Below are positions 35,405 to 44,451 of a stretch of 64,000 bases of DNA, piece after piece. The notes beneath the pieces are model-generated. The model saw only the letters and a program-made list of their open reading frames with translations. It had not been told where the DNA came from and ran no database searches. Source of the stretch: Collinsella bouchesdurhonensis (GTDB lineage: Bacteria; Actinomycetota; Coriobacteriia; Coriobacteriales; Coriobacteriaceae); NCBI RefSeq assembly GCF_900155365.1, contig NZ_LT699739.1, positions 180,333 to 244,332 on the forward strand, read 5' to 3'. The position numbers and the translations under genes are program-made. Positions within the stretch are counted from its first letter, which is position 1, and the number at the start of each line of letters is the position of its first letter.

Positions 35405-35683
35405 ATGTCTGTTGTTAAGCCTCGTATTGACGATCTGCTTGAGAAGACCGACGAGAACCGTTTCCTGCTCGCCGCTCTCGCTTCTAAGCGCGCATGCGAT
35501 ATCAATAGCATGCTGCGCGGCCAGCACAATCGCGTGCTTGCCGTCCAGGATGTCGACGATATCACTATCGCCATGTCCGGCAAGGACACGATTTCTATGG
35601 CTATGGAAGAGATTGAAAACGGTAACATCTCCTACGATCACGACCGTTTTGAAACCGCTATGGGTCATAAGGTCTCGGAGTAG
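35405..35683 (+). CDS. rpoZ: RNA polymerase omega subunit
   Basis: Assembly and stability subunit of RNA polymerase. 92 residues. The N-terminus VVKPRIDDLLEKTDENRF and the helix ALASKRACDIN near 24-34 are typical of omega. GAGG lies six bases before the ATG at 35405. Co-transcribed with gmk, as is widespread in bacteria. Confidence 0.92.
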   Translation: MSVVKPRIDDLLEKTDENRFLLAALASKRACDINSMLRGQHNRVLAVQDVDDITIAMSGKDTISMAMEEIENGNISYDHDRFETAMGHKVSE

Positions 35684-35686
35684 CCG

Positions 35687-36925
35687 ATGGCAAGTCGCGT
35701 ATGTCTGGTGCACTATCACGAGATAGGGCTTAAAGGCAAGAATCGCGCCCATTTCGAACGTATCCTCATGGATAACCTGAAGGCGGCCTTGGCCGCCTTT
35801 TCAGTCTCGACCATCGTTCGAATTTCTGGGCATATTCTCGTCACGTTTTCCGGGGCGGGTCAGGCAGAAGAGGCATTTGACCACATGCTTCGTGTCCCCG
35901 GTGTTGCTCGTGTATCGCTGGCGTTCCATACTAACCGTGAGCCTGCGGAGTATTGCGATGCGGCCGTTAAGGCTCTTGGCGAGTTTGGTGAGTTTCAAAC
36001 GTTTAAAGTCGCGGCAAGGCGCTCCAACACGGATTACCCCCTGACGTCAATCGACCTTAATCGTCAGGTGGGGGAGGTGCTCTGTGAGGCTTTTCCCGAT
36101 AAAAAAGTGCAGATGCATGATCCCGATGCCACGGTTCACGTACTCGTGGTGCAAGGAAGTGTGTACGTGTACGCAAAGAGCGAACGCGGCTGTGGCGGTC
36201 TTCCTCAGGGGAGTGCCGGTAAGGTTGTTACGCTTCTTTCTTCTGGTATCGATTCTCCTGTTTCTACCTGGATGCTTGCTCGTCGCGGTGCCGTGCCGGT
36301 GCCTGTTCATTTCTCCGGCCGTCCGCAGACTGCCGATACCAGTGAGTATCTGGTTCAGGATATTGTTCGTGCACTTGGACCCGAGGTTCAAATCGGTCGC
36401 GTCTACGTTGTTCCGTTTGGCGATTGTCAGCGCGAGATTTCGATCGCCTGTCCTAACGCCCTGCGCGTGATCATGTACCGACGTATCATGTATTCTGTGG
36501 CAGAACGTATCGCTCAAATTGAGGGAGCAAAGGCAATTGTCACCGGAGAGTCCCTGGGTCAGGTTGCCTCGCAAACGCTCGAGAACATTATGGCGGTCAA
36601 CGAGGTTGTGGATATTCCTGTTTTTCGCCCGCTTATCGGTTCCGACAAGCAAGAGATTATCGAGCGCGCCCAATCCATCGGTACGTTTGATATTTCCACG
36701 CAGTCTGCTCCGGATTGTTGCACGCTGTTTATGCCCAAGCGTCCCGAGACCCATGCACGCTTGGATGCCGTGCATGAAGCCTGGGACATGTTTGACCATG
36801 AGGCGATGATTGAGCATCTGGTCAAGCATGTCGAATATATCGACTTCAAGACCTCATGTTACCGTCGTCCCAAGGAGCTTTCACAGATCCATACCAGTCT
36901 TGCCCCCGCTGAGCAGGCCTGTTAG
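35687..36925 (+). CDS. thiI: tRNA 4-thiouridine synthase ThiI (no rhodanese domain)
   Basis: Adenylates U8 of tRNA for s4U formation and can take part in thiazole synthesis. 412 residues: an N-terminal ferredoxin-like domain, THUMP (about 60-165), and the PP-loop SSGIDSPVSTWM near 185. SDKQEIIERAQSIGT near 322 and the adjacent cysteines in PDCCTLFMPKRP near 342 are typical. There is no C-terminal rhodanese domain, so sulfur must come from a separate cysteine desulfurase not seen here. Confidence 0.94.
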   Translation: MASRVCLVHYHEIGLKGKNRAHFERILMDNLKAALAAFSVSTIVRISGHILVTFSGAGQAEEAFDHMLRVPGVARVSLAFHTNREPAEYCDAAVKALGEFGEFQTFKVAARRSNTDYPLTSIDLNRQVGEVLCEAFPDKKVQMHDPDATVHVLVVQGSVYVYAKSERGCGGLPQGSAGKVVTLLSSGIDSPVSTWMLARRGAVPVPVHFSGRPQTADTSEYLVQDIVRALGPEVQIGRVYVVPFGDCQREISIACPNALRVIMYRRIMYSVAERIAQIEGAKAIVTGESLGQVASQTLENIMAVNEVVDIPVFRPLIGSDKQEIIERAQSIGTFDISTQSAPDCCTLFMPKRPETHARLDAVHEAWDMFDHEAMIEHLVKHVEYIDFKTSCYRRPKELSQIHTSLAPAEQAC

Positions 36926-36973
36926 ATTTCATTGAGATTCTTGTAAGGTTGCGCTTCGGTATTTGATGTTGCC

Positions 36974-37023
36974 CATCCCCCTTTTCTCTTCCTTTGCAAA
37001 TATGGGTAGAGAGGAGGGGGATG
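36974..37023 (+). promoter_or_regulatory. Hairpin sequestering the comEA ribosome binding site
   Basis: Bases 36974-36989 pair with 37008-37023: sixteen continuous pairs, two of them G-U, around an 18-base loop. The 3' arm contains the comEA Shine-Dalgarno (GAGGAGGGGG), and the GTG start is four bases beyond the stem. The same region also offers CCCAT (36972-36976) with ATGGG (37002-37006), a smaller competing pairing. No T-run follows, so it is not a terminator. I infer translational control of the competence genes. Confidence 0.65.
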
Positions 37024-37027
37024 TTTC

Positions 37028-37717
37028 GTGGCTCAACATGTTCATAACAAGGCTTTGCTCGCGAGGGCATTTGCGCTTGCTCGTCAAAGGCCGCGCTATC
37101 TTTTGCTTGCGCTGCTTGTCTTGCTTGGTTTTCTTATTGCACTTTTTTGTGGGACCGCTGCCGCTCGCGGAGATCGCGATGCTTTAATTGAGCGCTCGAG
37201 TGACGAGGCCGTGCCATTGCCATCCGCTGAGTCAAAGGCATCTCCCTCTCCGGATTCTTCTTCGGAGAGCGCCGCGCTTATTGTCGATGTTTCGGGCGCC
37301 GTTTTGAATCCCGGAGTATATGAACTTAAGGAAGGCTCTCGGGTTGACGACGCCATTCAGGCGGCGGGGGGATTGTCAGAAGATGCCGACACTTCTGCCC
37401 TCAATCGTGCCTCACTTCTATCCGATGGAATGAAGATAACGGTTCCTCGCCAAGGAGAGGCGGCTCGGGAAGGCTCTCCGGCTGTTGGAGATGCGCAGGT
37501 TTCTTCGGATGCATCTACGGCAAAATCTCTGATCAATATCAATACCGCCTCGTCAGAAGAGCTTCAAACGCTGAATGGGGTTGGCCCATCGACGGCTGAG
37601 GCGATTATCGCCGACCGTGAGGAAAACGGCCTTTTTGCTACCACAGAAGACCTGATGCGCGTCTCGGGCATTGGTGATAAGAAGTTTGCGAAGATCAAGG
37701 ACGCGATATGCGTGTGA
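37028..37717 (+). CDS. comEA: Competence protein ComEA
   Basis: Membrane-anchored receptor that binds incoming DNA during transformation. 229 residues from a GTG. One hydrophobic anchor lies at about 24-44, then a Ser/Pro-rich linker. An SLBB domain (VDVSGAVLNPGVYEL, near 83-97) follows. Two helix-hairpin-helix motifs lie at the C-terminus (ININTASSEELQTLNGVG near 169 and LMRVSGIGDKKFAKIK near 211). The start lies just outside a strong leader hairpin. The end overlaps comEC. Confidence 0.94.
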   Translation: MAQHVHNKALLARAFALARQRPRYLLLALLVLLGFLIALFCGTAAARGDRDALIERSSDEAVPLPSAESKASPSPDSSSESAALIVDVSGAVLNPGVYELKEGSRVDDAIQAAGGLSEDADTSALNRASLLSDGMKITVPRQGEAAREGSPAVGDAQVSSDASTAKSLININTASSEELQTLNGVGPSTAEAIIADREENGLFATTEDLMRVSGIGDKKFAKIKDAICV

Positions 37718-40041
37718 AGCGCATGCCCGAGTTTCCTCCTCGCCCCTTTATACCGCCGCTTTTTTGGTGCGCGCTAGGTTCCATCGTTATATCGATGGTA
37801 ATGCTCGAGAATGCTTGGGAACGAGCTAGAGCGGGAAGATGGTGCGGCTTTTCTTTTATCCTGCCGGTTGTTGTTTCTTTGGTTTGCATTGCGTGTCTGA
37901 TGTGCACCCGTGTTATGCGTCATTGCAAGGCTGCAAGCCTATTGAAGGCATTGCGTCTTGCTTGTCTGTGCTTAATTGCGCTCGTTTGGTCGGTGTGCCT
38001 GTGGTCGAATGGTATGGCCACTCAGATTGAAGAGGTCAAAGGGACGGCAAGCTCCTATGTCTTTGAGGTTATCGGCGATTCTAATCCAGGGGAGTACGGT
38101 TTTTCCTATACTGCAGTGGCAAAACGAAAAGACGGATCAGGCACGACCTTTCGCGTGCGTGCGACGGGAGAGAAGAGCCAAATGCGCGGCGATCGGTTTT
38201 GCGCTGTTGGCAACTTTGCTGCTCTTGGCGATTCCGATTGGGCGCGTTCTCGGTTTTTTAAAGGTGAGGTGGCACGTCTATCGCTGCACAAGTGTTATCC
38301 GGCAGAGCATGAGGTGTCCAACGATGTTGTCCAGCGGGCACGACGTTTTCTTTTGAATCGTCTGAATCCGGATTCTACTGAAGAGGGCTCCTTGATCGCT
38401 GGTGTTCTTTGCGGCTATACGACCGAGCTGAATCGCGGGTCGATTCGGGAAGATTTTGCTGCATGCGGCCTATCTCATCTGATTGCTGTTTCGGGAAGCC
38501 ATCTGGCGATTGTTGCGTGTCTTGTACAAAACGTGCTTTGGCGGTGTGGTCTTGATTCGCGTAAATCGCGTGTCCTTATGCTTGGAGCCTGTTGCTTTTA
38601 CACATTGCTTACCGGTGCGGCGCCATCGACGATTCGTTCGGTTTGCATGGTTGGCTGTACAAATGTTTCGATGGGATCCGGTCGCCGCTCACACGCCCTC
38701 TCATCGCTTTCTTTAACGCTGATCGTCATGTTGGTCATCTGGCCAAATTTCGTATTCGATTTGGGATTTCAATTATCGGCGTTGAGTGTCGCGTCGATTT
38801 TGATATTCGGACGCTACGTCTCCTATGCTTTGCACGTGCTGCGGCTTCCATCGTTTATTGCCGAGGGCATGGGCATTACGCTGACGGCCCAGATCGCGAC
38901 GCTTCCCTTGACGACGTTGGTATTCGGTCAAATATCCCTCTTAGCCCCGGTGGCGAATGTGATTATCGCGCCTCTTATTTCACTTCTTTTGGTTTTAGGG
39001 GTCGTTGCGGCGACGGTCCTTTGGATTCCTGGCATATCGGCTTTTCTGGCATTGCTTCTTCATTTGTGCTCACGGGTCATTCTCTTTTTTGTTGGCGCCT
39101 TGGCTGCGGTCCCCTTTGCGAGCCTGTATGTTTCTCCACTACCTTATGCCTGGCTTGTACCGCTAACTTGCGCTGTTTTGCTTTATTGGTCGTGGCCTCG
39201 GCCAAGCGGACGAATTGTCCTCGTATTGTTTTCGCTTGTGGTTGCGCTTGTGGGCATCGACCTCCTCTATTGGGGGCGCTTTGCTCCACCGCAAATCACC
39301 GTTCTTGATGTTGGCCAGGCCGATTCCATCCTCATTCGTGATGGGGACCGCTGCGTTTTGATCGATGCGGGGGTAGACGATACCGTGCTTGAAGCGTTGG
39401 CTTCCGAGCGCGTCCTTTCTTTAGACGCCGTCTTGGTAACGCATTGGGATAAAGATCACTACGGAGGGCTATGCGATATTGCAAAACGATATTCTGTGGG
39501 AGAGGTCATCGTGGCTCAAGGGGCTGTCCAGCAGGCGCCTTCCGAGATTGAAGATAGCGGTTTGAATCTCGTTGAGGTTGAACGAGGCGATACTATCCAT
39601 GTGGGTAGGTTTGTCTGCACCGTAATGTGGCCCTGCGAGACGGTTGACGGGGACGATAACGAGGACTCCCTTGTACTGCTTGCGCGATATGTCGAAGGTT
39701 CGGCACATCTCAGCATGTTGTTAACGGGAGACTCCGAGGTTGATCAGGAGCATGAATATGCGCCTGCAGTAGGCGATATCGATATCCTGAAGTTAGGGCA
39801 TCACGGCTCTGCTAAATCGGTTGACATGTCGTTGCTTGAAGTGCTCGATCCGGAGGTTGCGATAGCATCGGCGGGGGCTCGTAACAGCTACGGTCATCCT
39901 GCGGATGAGTGCGTCGCTGCACTTCAAAACTACGGTGCCCGCTTTTACTGCACGATAGACGATGGCTCGGTTTCGTTTTTTCCTGACGCACGGGGAATAC
40001 GTGTGCATTGCTCTGGCTCAAGGGGCGCCGCGTTAGAATAG
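37708..40041 (+). CDS. comEC: Competence channel ComEC/Rec2
   Basis: Forms the inner-membrane channel for single-stranded DNA uptake. 777 residues. Several N-terminal hydrophobic helices precede the competence domain, which starts near 225 with EGSLIAGVLCGYTTEL and HLIAVSGSHLAIVAC. About ten membrane segments are visible. A C-terminal metallo-beta-lactamase-like domain starts near 533 (LDVGQADSILI), with THWDKDHYGG near 580. The ATG at 37708 overlaps the comEA stop; an ATG five codons later is equally possible. Confidence 0.93.
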   Translation: MRVKRMPEFPPRPFIPPLFWCALGSIVISMVMLENAWERARAGRWCGFSFILPVVVSLVCIACLMCTRVMRHCKAASLLKALRLACLCLIALVWSVCLWSNGMATQIEEVKGTASSYVFEVIGDSNPGEYGFSYTAVAKRKDGSGTTFRVRATGEKSQMRGDRFCAVGNFAALGDSDWARSRFFKGEVARLSLHKCYPAEHEVSNDVVQRARRFLLNRLNPDSTEEGSLIAGVLCGYTTELNRGSIREDFAACGLSHLIAVSGSHLAIVACLVQNVLWRCGLDSRKSRVLMLGACCFYTLLTGAAPSTIRSVCMVGCTNVSMGSGRRSHALSSLSLTLIVMLVIWPNFVFDLGFQLSALSVASILIFGRYVSYALHVLRLPSFIAEGMGITLTAQIATLPLTTLVFGQISLLAPVANVIIAPLISLLLVLGVVAATVLWIPGISAFLALLLHLCSRVILFFVGALAAVPFASLYVSPLPYAWLVPLTCAVLLYWSWPRPSGRIVLVLFSLVVALVGIDLLYWGRFAPPQITVLDVGQADSILIRDGDRCVLIDAGVDDTVLEALASERVLSLDAVLVTHWDKDHYGGLCDIAKRYSVGEVIVAQGAVQQAPSEIEDSGLNLVEVERGDTIHVGRFVCTVMWPCETVDGDDNEDSLVLLARYVEGSAHLSMLLTGDSEVDQEHEYAPAVGDIDILKLGHHGSAKSVDMSLLEVLDPEVAIASAGARNSYGHPADECVAALQNYGARFYCTIDDGSVSFFPDARGIRVHCSGSRGAALE

Positions 40042-40073
40042 GCACAGCATAACGATGATATAAAGGAGGTATT

Positions 40074-41036
40074 GTGGCGGAGGCTCCACTGCTTTGCGGC
40101 TATCTGATTGTCGGTGCCGATGAGCTCAAGCGCTCTCGCGCCGTGGCCCGCATGAAAGCGCGCTTGGAGAAGAGCGGCATGGCCGCATTCAATCTCGACG
40201 AGCGCGATATGACACATGATCCGCAGATTGCCGACATCATCGCCTCTCTAAACACCTTTCCCATGGGGTCTGATTTTCGTCTTGTTATTCTCAATGGTTG
40301 CGACAAGTTGCCCAAGGCGGTAAGTGAGCCTTTGGTCTCTTATTTTGAGAATCCTTCGCCCACTACCGTTTGCCTGATTGTGGCCAACACCCTTGCAAAA
40401 AGCACGCGTCTTTATAAGGCGGTCGCAAAGCTTGGGCCCAAAGCTCTTGTTGATTGCGCGCCCAAAAAGGGTCGAGAGGTTCCGCAGCAAGTTGTCTCTA
40501 TGGCTCGGGCTTACGGCAAGACGATCGACATCATGGCCGCCGAGGAACTGGTGAGCAGAGTTGGCGAGAATTCCCGCATGCTCGACAATGAGCTCAAGCG
40601 GCTTTCTGCCATGTTGGAGGGGGAGAGCATCTCGCGCTCCGATATCGAGGCGCTGGTCGCTCGAACTGCCGAGGTCAAGCCATGGGACTTACTCAACGCG
40701 GTTTCGGCGCGCGATATGAAGCGGGCGCTTGAGCTCTATCAGCTTCAGCCGCCGCGCAGCGAGGTTCGACTTTTTTCGCTTTTGGTTACGCGTCTGCGCG
40801 AGCTTATCTGTGCCAAAGCGCTTGATGCTCGCGGGGAGGGCAGGAACCTTGCCCAGGTTTTGGGCCTTCAGGGCTGGCAGGTTCGAAACCATGTTGGCTG
40901 GGCGCGCAAGTACAGTATGGAAGAGCTCGTTTGCGCCTTGCGTACTGCCGTTGATGTCGAAGCGGCACTCAAGGGGTCTGCAGATTCCGAGCTTGCCCTG
41001 CGCCTTTGGATCATATCGCTCATCGAACGAAGCTAG
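40074..41036 (+). CDS. holA: DNA polymerase III delta subunit
   Basis: Opens the sliding clamp in the clamp-loader complex. 320 residues from a GTG with AAAGGAGG about five bases upstream. The family layout is seen: an N-terminal domain with YLIVGADELKRSRAV, LVILNGCDKLPKAV near 66, and a helical C-terminal part with KPWDLLNAVSARDMKRAL near 202. It lies 32 bases after comEC, a common neighbour. A bidirectional terminator separates it from rpsT. Confidence 0.9.
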   Translation: MAEAPLLCGYLIVGADELKRSRAVARMKARLEKSGMAAFNLDERDMTHDPQIADIIASLNTFPMGSDFRLVILNGCDKLPKAVSEPLVSYFENPSPTTVCLIVANTLAKSTRLYKAVAKLGPKALVDCAPKKGREVPQQVVSMARAYGKTIDIMAAEELVSRVGENSRMLDNELKRLSAMLEGESISRSDIEALVARTAEVKPWDLLNAVSARDMKRALELYQLQPPRSEVRLFSLLVTRLRELICAKALDARGEGRNLAQVLGLQGWQVRNHVGWARKYSMEELVCALRTAVDVEAALKGSADSELALRLWIISLIERS

Positions 41037-41037
41037 A

Positions 41038-41077
41038 AAAACCCGCGAAGCGTGATCGTCACGTTTCGCGGGTTTTA
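41038..41077. terminator. Bidirectional terminator between holA and rpsT
   Basis: AACCCGCGAAGCGTGA (41040-41055) pairs with TCACGTTTCGCGGGTT (41059-41074), with one G-U pair. There are A residues before it and T residues after it, so it can act for holA (plus) and rpsT (minus). Confidence 0.85.
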
Positions 41078-41138
41078 TAAAGAACGAGCCCACATTGCTG
41101 CGGACCCGTATAGCGCACGAATATGTGCAACCTGTAGG

Positions 41139-41402
41139 TTAGTTAAGACCGTTGACCAGGTTCTGGAGACCGGACTTGCGGTTAGCAGCCTGGTTCTTGT
41201 GGATGACGCCCTTGGCGACAGCCTTGTCGAGGGCGCGGGAAGCGCGGGTGCAAGCGGCGGAGGCAGCGGCCTTGTCGCCAGCCTCGACAGCAGCCTGAAC
41301 GTGCTTGGTCAGGGTCTTCAGCTCGGAACGAATCGCCTTGTTGCGAACGCGAGCGATCTCATTGGTGCGGATGCGCTTCTTCTGAGACTTGATGTTTGCC
41401 AC
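41139..41402 (-). CDS. rpsT: 30S ribosomal protein S20
   Basis: Binds 16S rRNA in the small subunit. 87 residues from a GTG with AAAGGA about nine bases upstream on the minus strand. The start [20 protein letters not shown] and the basic helical composition are typical. It is convergent with holA and adjacent to divergent lepA, the usual S20 neighbourhood in Gram-positive bacteria. Confidence 0.96.
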   Translation of the reverse strand: MANIKSQKKRIRTNEIARVRNKAIRSELKTLTKHVQAAVEAGDKAAASAACTRASRALDKAVAKGVIHKNQAANRKSGLQNLVNGLN

Positions 41403-41478
41403 TTCTGGATTTCCTTTCGGTTTCTCTTCCGCCTTCTATCCGGCCTCTGAGACACGGTTGTTGAGGTCACAAGCGGGA

Positions 41479-41484
41479 AGTATA
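41479..41484 (-). promoter_or_regulatory. -10 element of rpsT
   Basis: TATACT on the minus strand, about 77 bases before the rpsT start. A weak TTCTCA lies 17 bp upstream. The leader between them is free of recognised motifs. Confidence 0.5.
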
Positions 41485-41598
41485 GCACGGGAAATGCTGC
41501 ATGAGAAGCGCGAATGCTATGGAATAGCCGTGTTTCTCACGATATATGCATGAGCGCCTAGGTGTTTTGCTCCCTATGGTTCGGGTATGATATCCCGC

Positions 41599-43407
41599 AT
41601 GGATACTCAAAATACTTCACATATCAGAAATTTCTCCATCGTCGCGCATATCGATCACGGTAAGTCGACGATTTCGGACCGCATTCTCGAGCTGACGAAT
41701 ACGGTCGATGAGCGTGACATGGAGGCGCAGCTTCTCGACTCGATGGATATCGAGCGTGAACGTGGCATCACCATTAAGAGCAATGCCGTTCGTGTCGACT
41801 ATACCGCCGACGACGGGGAGACCTATCAGTTCAATTTGATCGACACACCCGGCCACGTTGACTTTACGTACGAGGTCTCGCGCTCCCTTGCGGCGTGCGA
41901 AGGCGCGGTGCTCGTTGTGGACGCCACGCAAGGTGTTGAGGCCCAAACGGTCTCCAACGCCTCGCTTGCCATGAACGCCGATCTCGACATTGTTCCTGCA
42001 ATCAACAAGATCGATCTGCCCAGCGCCCATCCCGATGAGGTAAAGACCGAGATTGAAGATGAGCTCGCCATTCCCGCCGATGACGCCGTGTGCGTTTCGG
42101 GCAAGACCGGCGAGGGCATCCACGACTTGCTTGAGGCTATCGTTTTTCTGATCTCGCCTCCAAAGGGCGATCTCCAAGCTCCGCTCAAGGCCCTTATCCT
42201 TGATTCCTATTTCGATGAGTATCGTGGCGTCGTCGCTACGGTACGCGTTTTTGACGGCTCGATCTCAAAGGGTGATCAGCTTGTGATGATGCAGGCAGAT
42301 GTCCCCTTCATGGTGGATGGAGTGGGCGTAAAGTGCCCTGCCGAGGTCCCCGTCGATTCGCTGTCCGTGGGCGAGGTCGGCTTTGTCGTCACGGGCCTAA
42401 AGGACCCCGAGGCTGTTCATGTGGGCGATACCCTGACGGCTCGAGACCGCTCTTGCGACGCTCCCTTGCCTGGTTACCGCGAGGCCAAGCCTATGGTCTA
42501 CACCGGCATCTTCCCTATCGACAACAAGGATTACGAGAATCTTCGCGACGCGCTCGAGAAACTGCACGTTAACGATCCCTCGCTTATCTGGGAGCCGGAG
42601 ACCTCCGTGGCACTTGGTTTTGGTTTCCGTGTTGGTTTCTTGGGTTTGCTGCATATGGAGGTTGTCAAGGAGAGACTCGAGCGAGAGTTTGCCCTTGAGC
42701 TCATCGCCACGAGCCCCAGTGTGGACTATCACGTCTTTAAGACCGATGGCGAGATGCTGGACGTTCGCAGTCCGCAAGATCTTCCCGATGTCACGCGCAT
42801 CGATCATATCGAGGAGCCGTTCTTGCACGCCAAGATCATCTGCCCGCCCGAGTACACCGGTGCGGTCATGCAGCTTGCTATCGAGCATCGCGGCATCACG
42901 ACCGATATGATCCATCTGACGAGCAAATCGGTTGAGATGCATTTCGACATGCCGCTCGCAGAGCTCATTCTTGATTTCTTCGATCAGCTTAAGAGCCGTA
43001 CCAAGGGGTATGCCTCGCTTGATTACGAGTTCTCGGAGTACCGCGTGAGCGACCTTGTCAAGCTTGATATCTTGCTTTCGGGCGACGAGGTGGACGCGCT
43101 CTCCTTTATTGTCCATAAGGACAAGGCATACGGTCTTGCTCGTGGGCTGTGCGATAAGCTCAAGGAGATTATCCCGCGTCAGCTCTTCGAGGTTCCCATC
43201 CAAGGCGCTATCGGCAACAAGGTTATTGCTCGTTCGACGGTCAAGGCGCGCCGCAAGGACGTTCTTGCCAAGTGCTACGGCGGCGACATCTCGCGTAAGC
43301 GCAAACTGCTCGAGAAGCAAAAAGAGGGCAAGAAGCGCATGAAGGCCATCGGCTCTGTCGAGGTCCCGCAAGAAGCATTCCTGGCGATTCTCAAGGTGGA
43401 CGAATAA
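41599..43407 (+). CDS. lepA: Elongation factor 4 (LepA)
   Basis: GTPase acting on ribosomes during translation or assembly. 602 residues from the ATG at 41599, the normal length. The G domain has [13 protein letters not shown] near 16, [12 protein letters not shown] near 87 and NKIDLP near 141. The LepA-specific C-terminal domain has [20 protein letters not shown] near 558. An ATG at 41587 would add four residues but overlaps a TATGAT -10-like element. Neither start has a Shine-Dalgarno. Confidence 0.96.
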   Translation: MDTQNTSHIRNFSIVAHIDHGKSTISDRILELTNTVDERDMEAQLLDSMDIERERGITIKSNAVRVDYTADDGETYQFNLIDTPGHVDFTYEVSRSLAACEGAVLVVDATQGVEAQTVSNASLAMNADLDIVPAINKIDLPSAHPDEVKTEIEDELAIPADDAVCVSGKTGEGIHDLLEAIVFLISPPKGDLQAPLKALILDSYFDEYRGVVATVRVFDGSISKGDQLVMMQADVPFMVDGVGVKCPAEVPVDSLSVGEVGFVVTGLKDPEAVHVGDTLTARDRSCDAPLPGYREAKPMVYTGIFPIDNKDYENLRDALEKLHVNDPSLIWEPETSVALGFGFRVGFLGLLHMEVVKERLEREFALELIATSPSVDYHVFKTDGEMLDVRSPQDLPDVTRIDHIEEPFLHAKIICPPEYTGAVMQLAIEHRGITTDMIHLTSKSVEMHFDMPLAELILDFFDQLKSRTKGYASLDYEFSEYRVSDLVKLDILLSGDEVDALSFIVHKDKAYGLARGLCDKLKEIIPRQLFEVPIQGAIGNKVIARSTVKARRKDVLAKCYGGDISRKRKLLEKQKEGKKRMKAIGSVEVPQEAFLAILKVDE

Positions 43408-44448
43408 TTGAAGACGGTTTCTTCCGCATCGGAGCGCATGCGTCTCTATTATCGCGAGCAGCCGTTTTTGCTTGCGCCCATGGCGGGCGTGACCGATGCT
43501 GCATATCGCATCATGTGCCGTCGCCATGGTGCAAAATTGGCCTTTTCCGAGATGGTGAGCGTCGCGGGCCTTGCTTACAAGAGCGAAAAGACTTGGGATC
43601 TTGTGTTGCCGGCGGCGGAGGAGCCCCAGATTTGCGTACAGCTTTTTGGCTCCAAGCCCGAGCAGTTCGCATCTGCCGTCGAGGCTGTTGAGGAACGGGT
43701 GGGGGAGAAACTCTCCTCCATCGACATCAATATGGCGTGTCCTGCTCGAAAGGTCGTTACCAAGGGCGAGGGCTCTGCGCTTATGAGAGATCCTGAGCTT
43801 GCGGCCCAGATTGCGGCTGCCGCTGTAGGCAGGGCGCATGTTCCCGTGACTTGCAAGATGCGTATCGGGTATGCCGCCGGCGAGCGCGTTGCTCCCGATT
43901 TCGCGGCACGCTTGGAGCAAGCTGGAGTTTCCGGTGTTGCCGTTCACGGTAGGTTTGCGACGCAGCTGTATACCGGCGATGCCGACTGGTCGATTATCGA
44001 CGATGTGGCGTCGCGCATCGATATTCCCGTTGTCGGTTCGGGCGACGTCTTTTCTGCTGAGGACGCCGTTCGCATGCTGACGACGACTGCGGCAAGTGGC
44101 GTATTCATTGCGCGCGGTACCTATGGCAATCCATGGGTGTTCGAAGATGCCATGAATATGCTTCAAGGTAATCCCGTGCAGCCTCATACGGAGCTGGAGC
44201 GTCTTGATGCGCTGCGCGAGCACCTTCGTCTTCTCCATGCACACGATGCCCATATGGCCCGTGCCCGCACCTTTGCAACGTGGTATCTCAAAGGGATGGC
44301 GCACGCCGCCGCATGGCGCGGGCGGGTTGTTCGCTGCCAGACGTTTGAGGACTTCATGCAGCTGGTCGATCTTATTGAGAAAGACGTGCGCGTTTGTGCC
44401 GCCCTCAAGGCTGAGGGACAGGCCGTGCCTGCGCTCTTTGAGATGTAA
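43408..44448 (+). CDS. dusB: tRNA-dihydrouridine synthase (DusB family)
   Basis: FMN enzyme reducing uridines in tRNA. 346 residues from a TTG right after the lepA stop, with AAGGTGG eight bases upstream. An ATG at 43438 with GGAG is an alternative start. The FMN barrel begins LLAPMAGVTDAAYR near 19. The active-site Cys is in NMACPARKVVTKGEGSALM near 112, with ARGTYGNPW near 234. Confidence 0.93.
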   Translation: MKTVSSASERMRLYYREQPFLLAPMAGVTDAAYRIMCRRHGAKLAFSEMVSVAGLAYKSEKTWDLVLPAAEEPQICVQLFGSKPEQFASAVEAVEERVGEKLSSIDINMACPARKVVTKGEGSALMRDPELAAQIAAAAVGRAHVPVTCKMRIGYAAGERVAPDFAARLEQAGVSGVAVHGRFATQLYTGDADWSIIDDVASRIDIPVVGSGDVFSAEDAVRMLTTTAASGVFIARGTYGNPWVFEDAMNMLQGNPVQPHTELERLDALREHLRLLHAHDAHMARARTFATWYLKGMAHAAAWRGRVVRCQTFEDFMQLVDLIEKDVRVCAALKAEGQAVPALFEM

Positions 44449-44451
44449 ACC

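Noticed and set aside
36974-37023. Terminator of thiI
   Set aside because: The stem is followed by ATGTTTC rather than a T-run on the plus strand, and its 3' arm is the comEA ribosome binding site.
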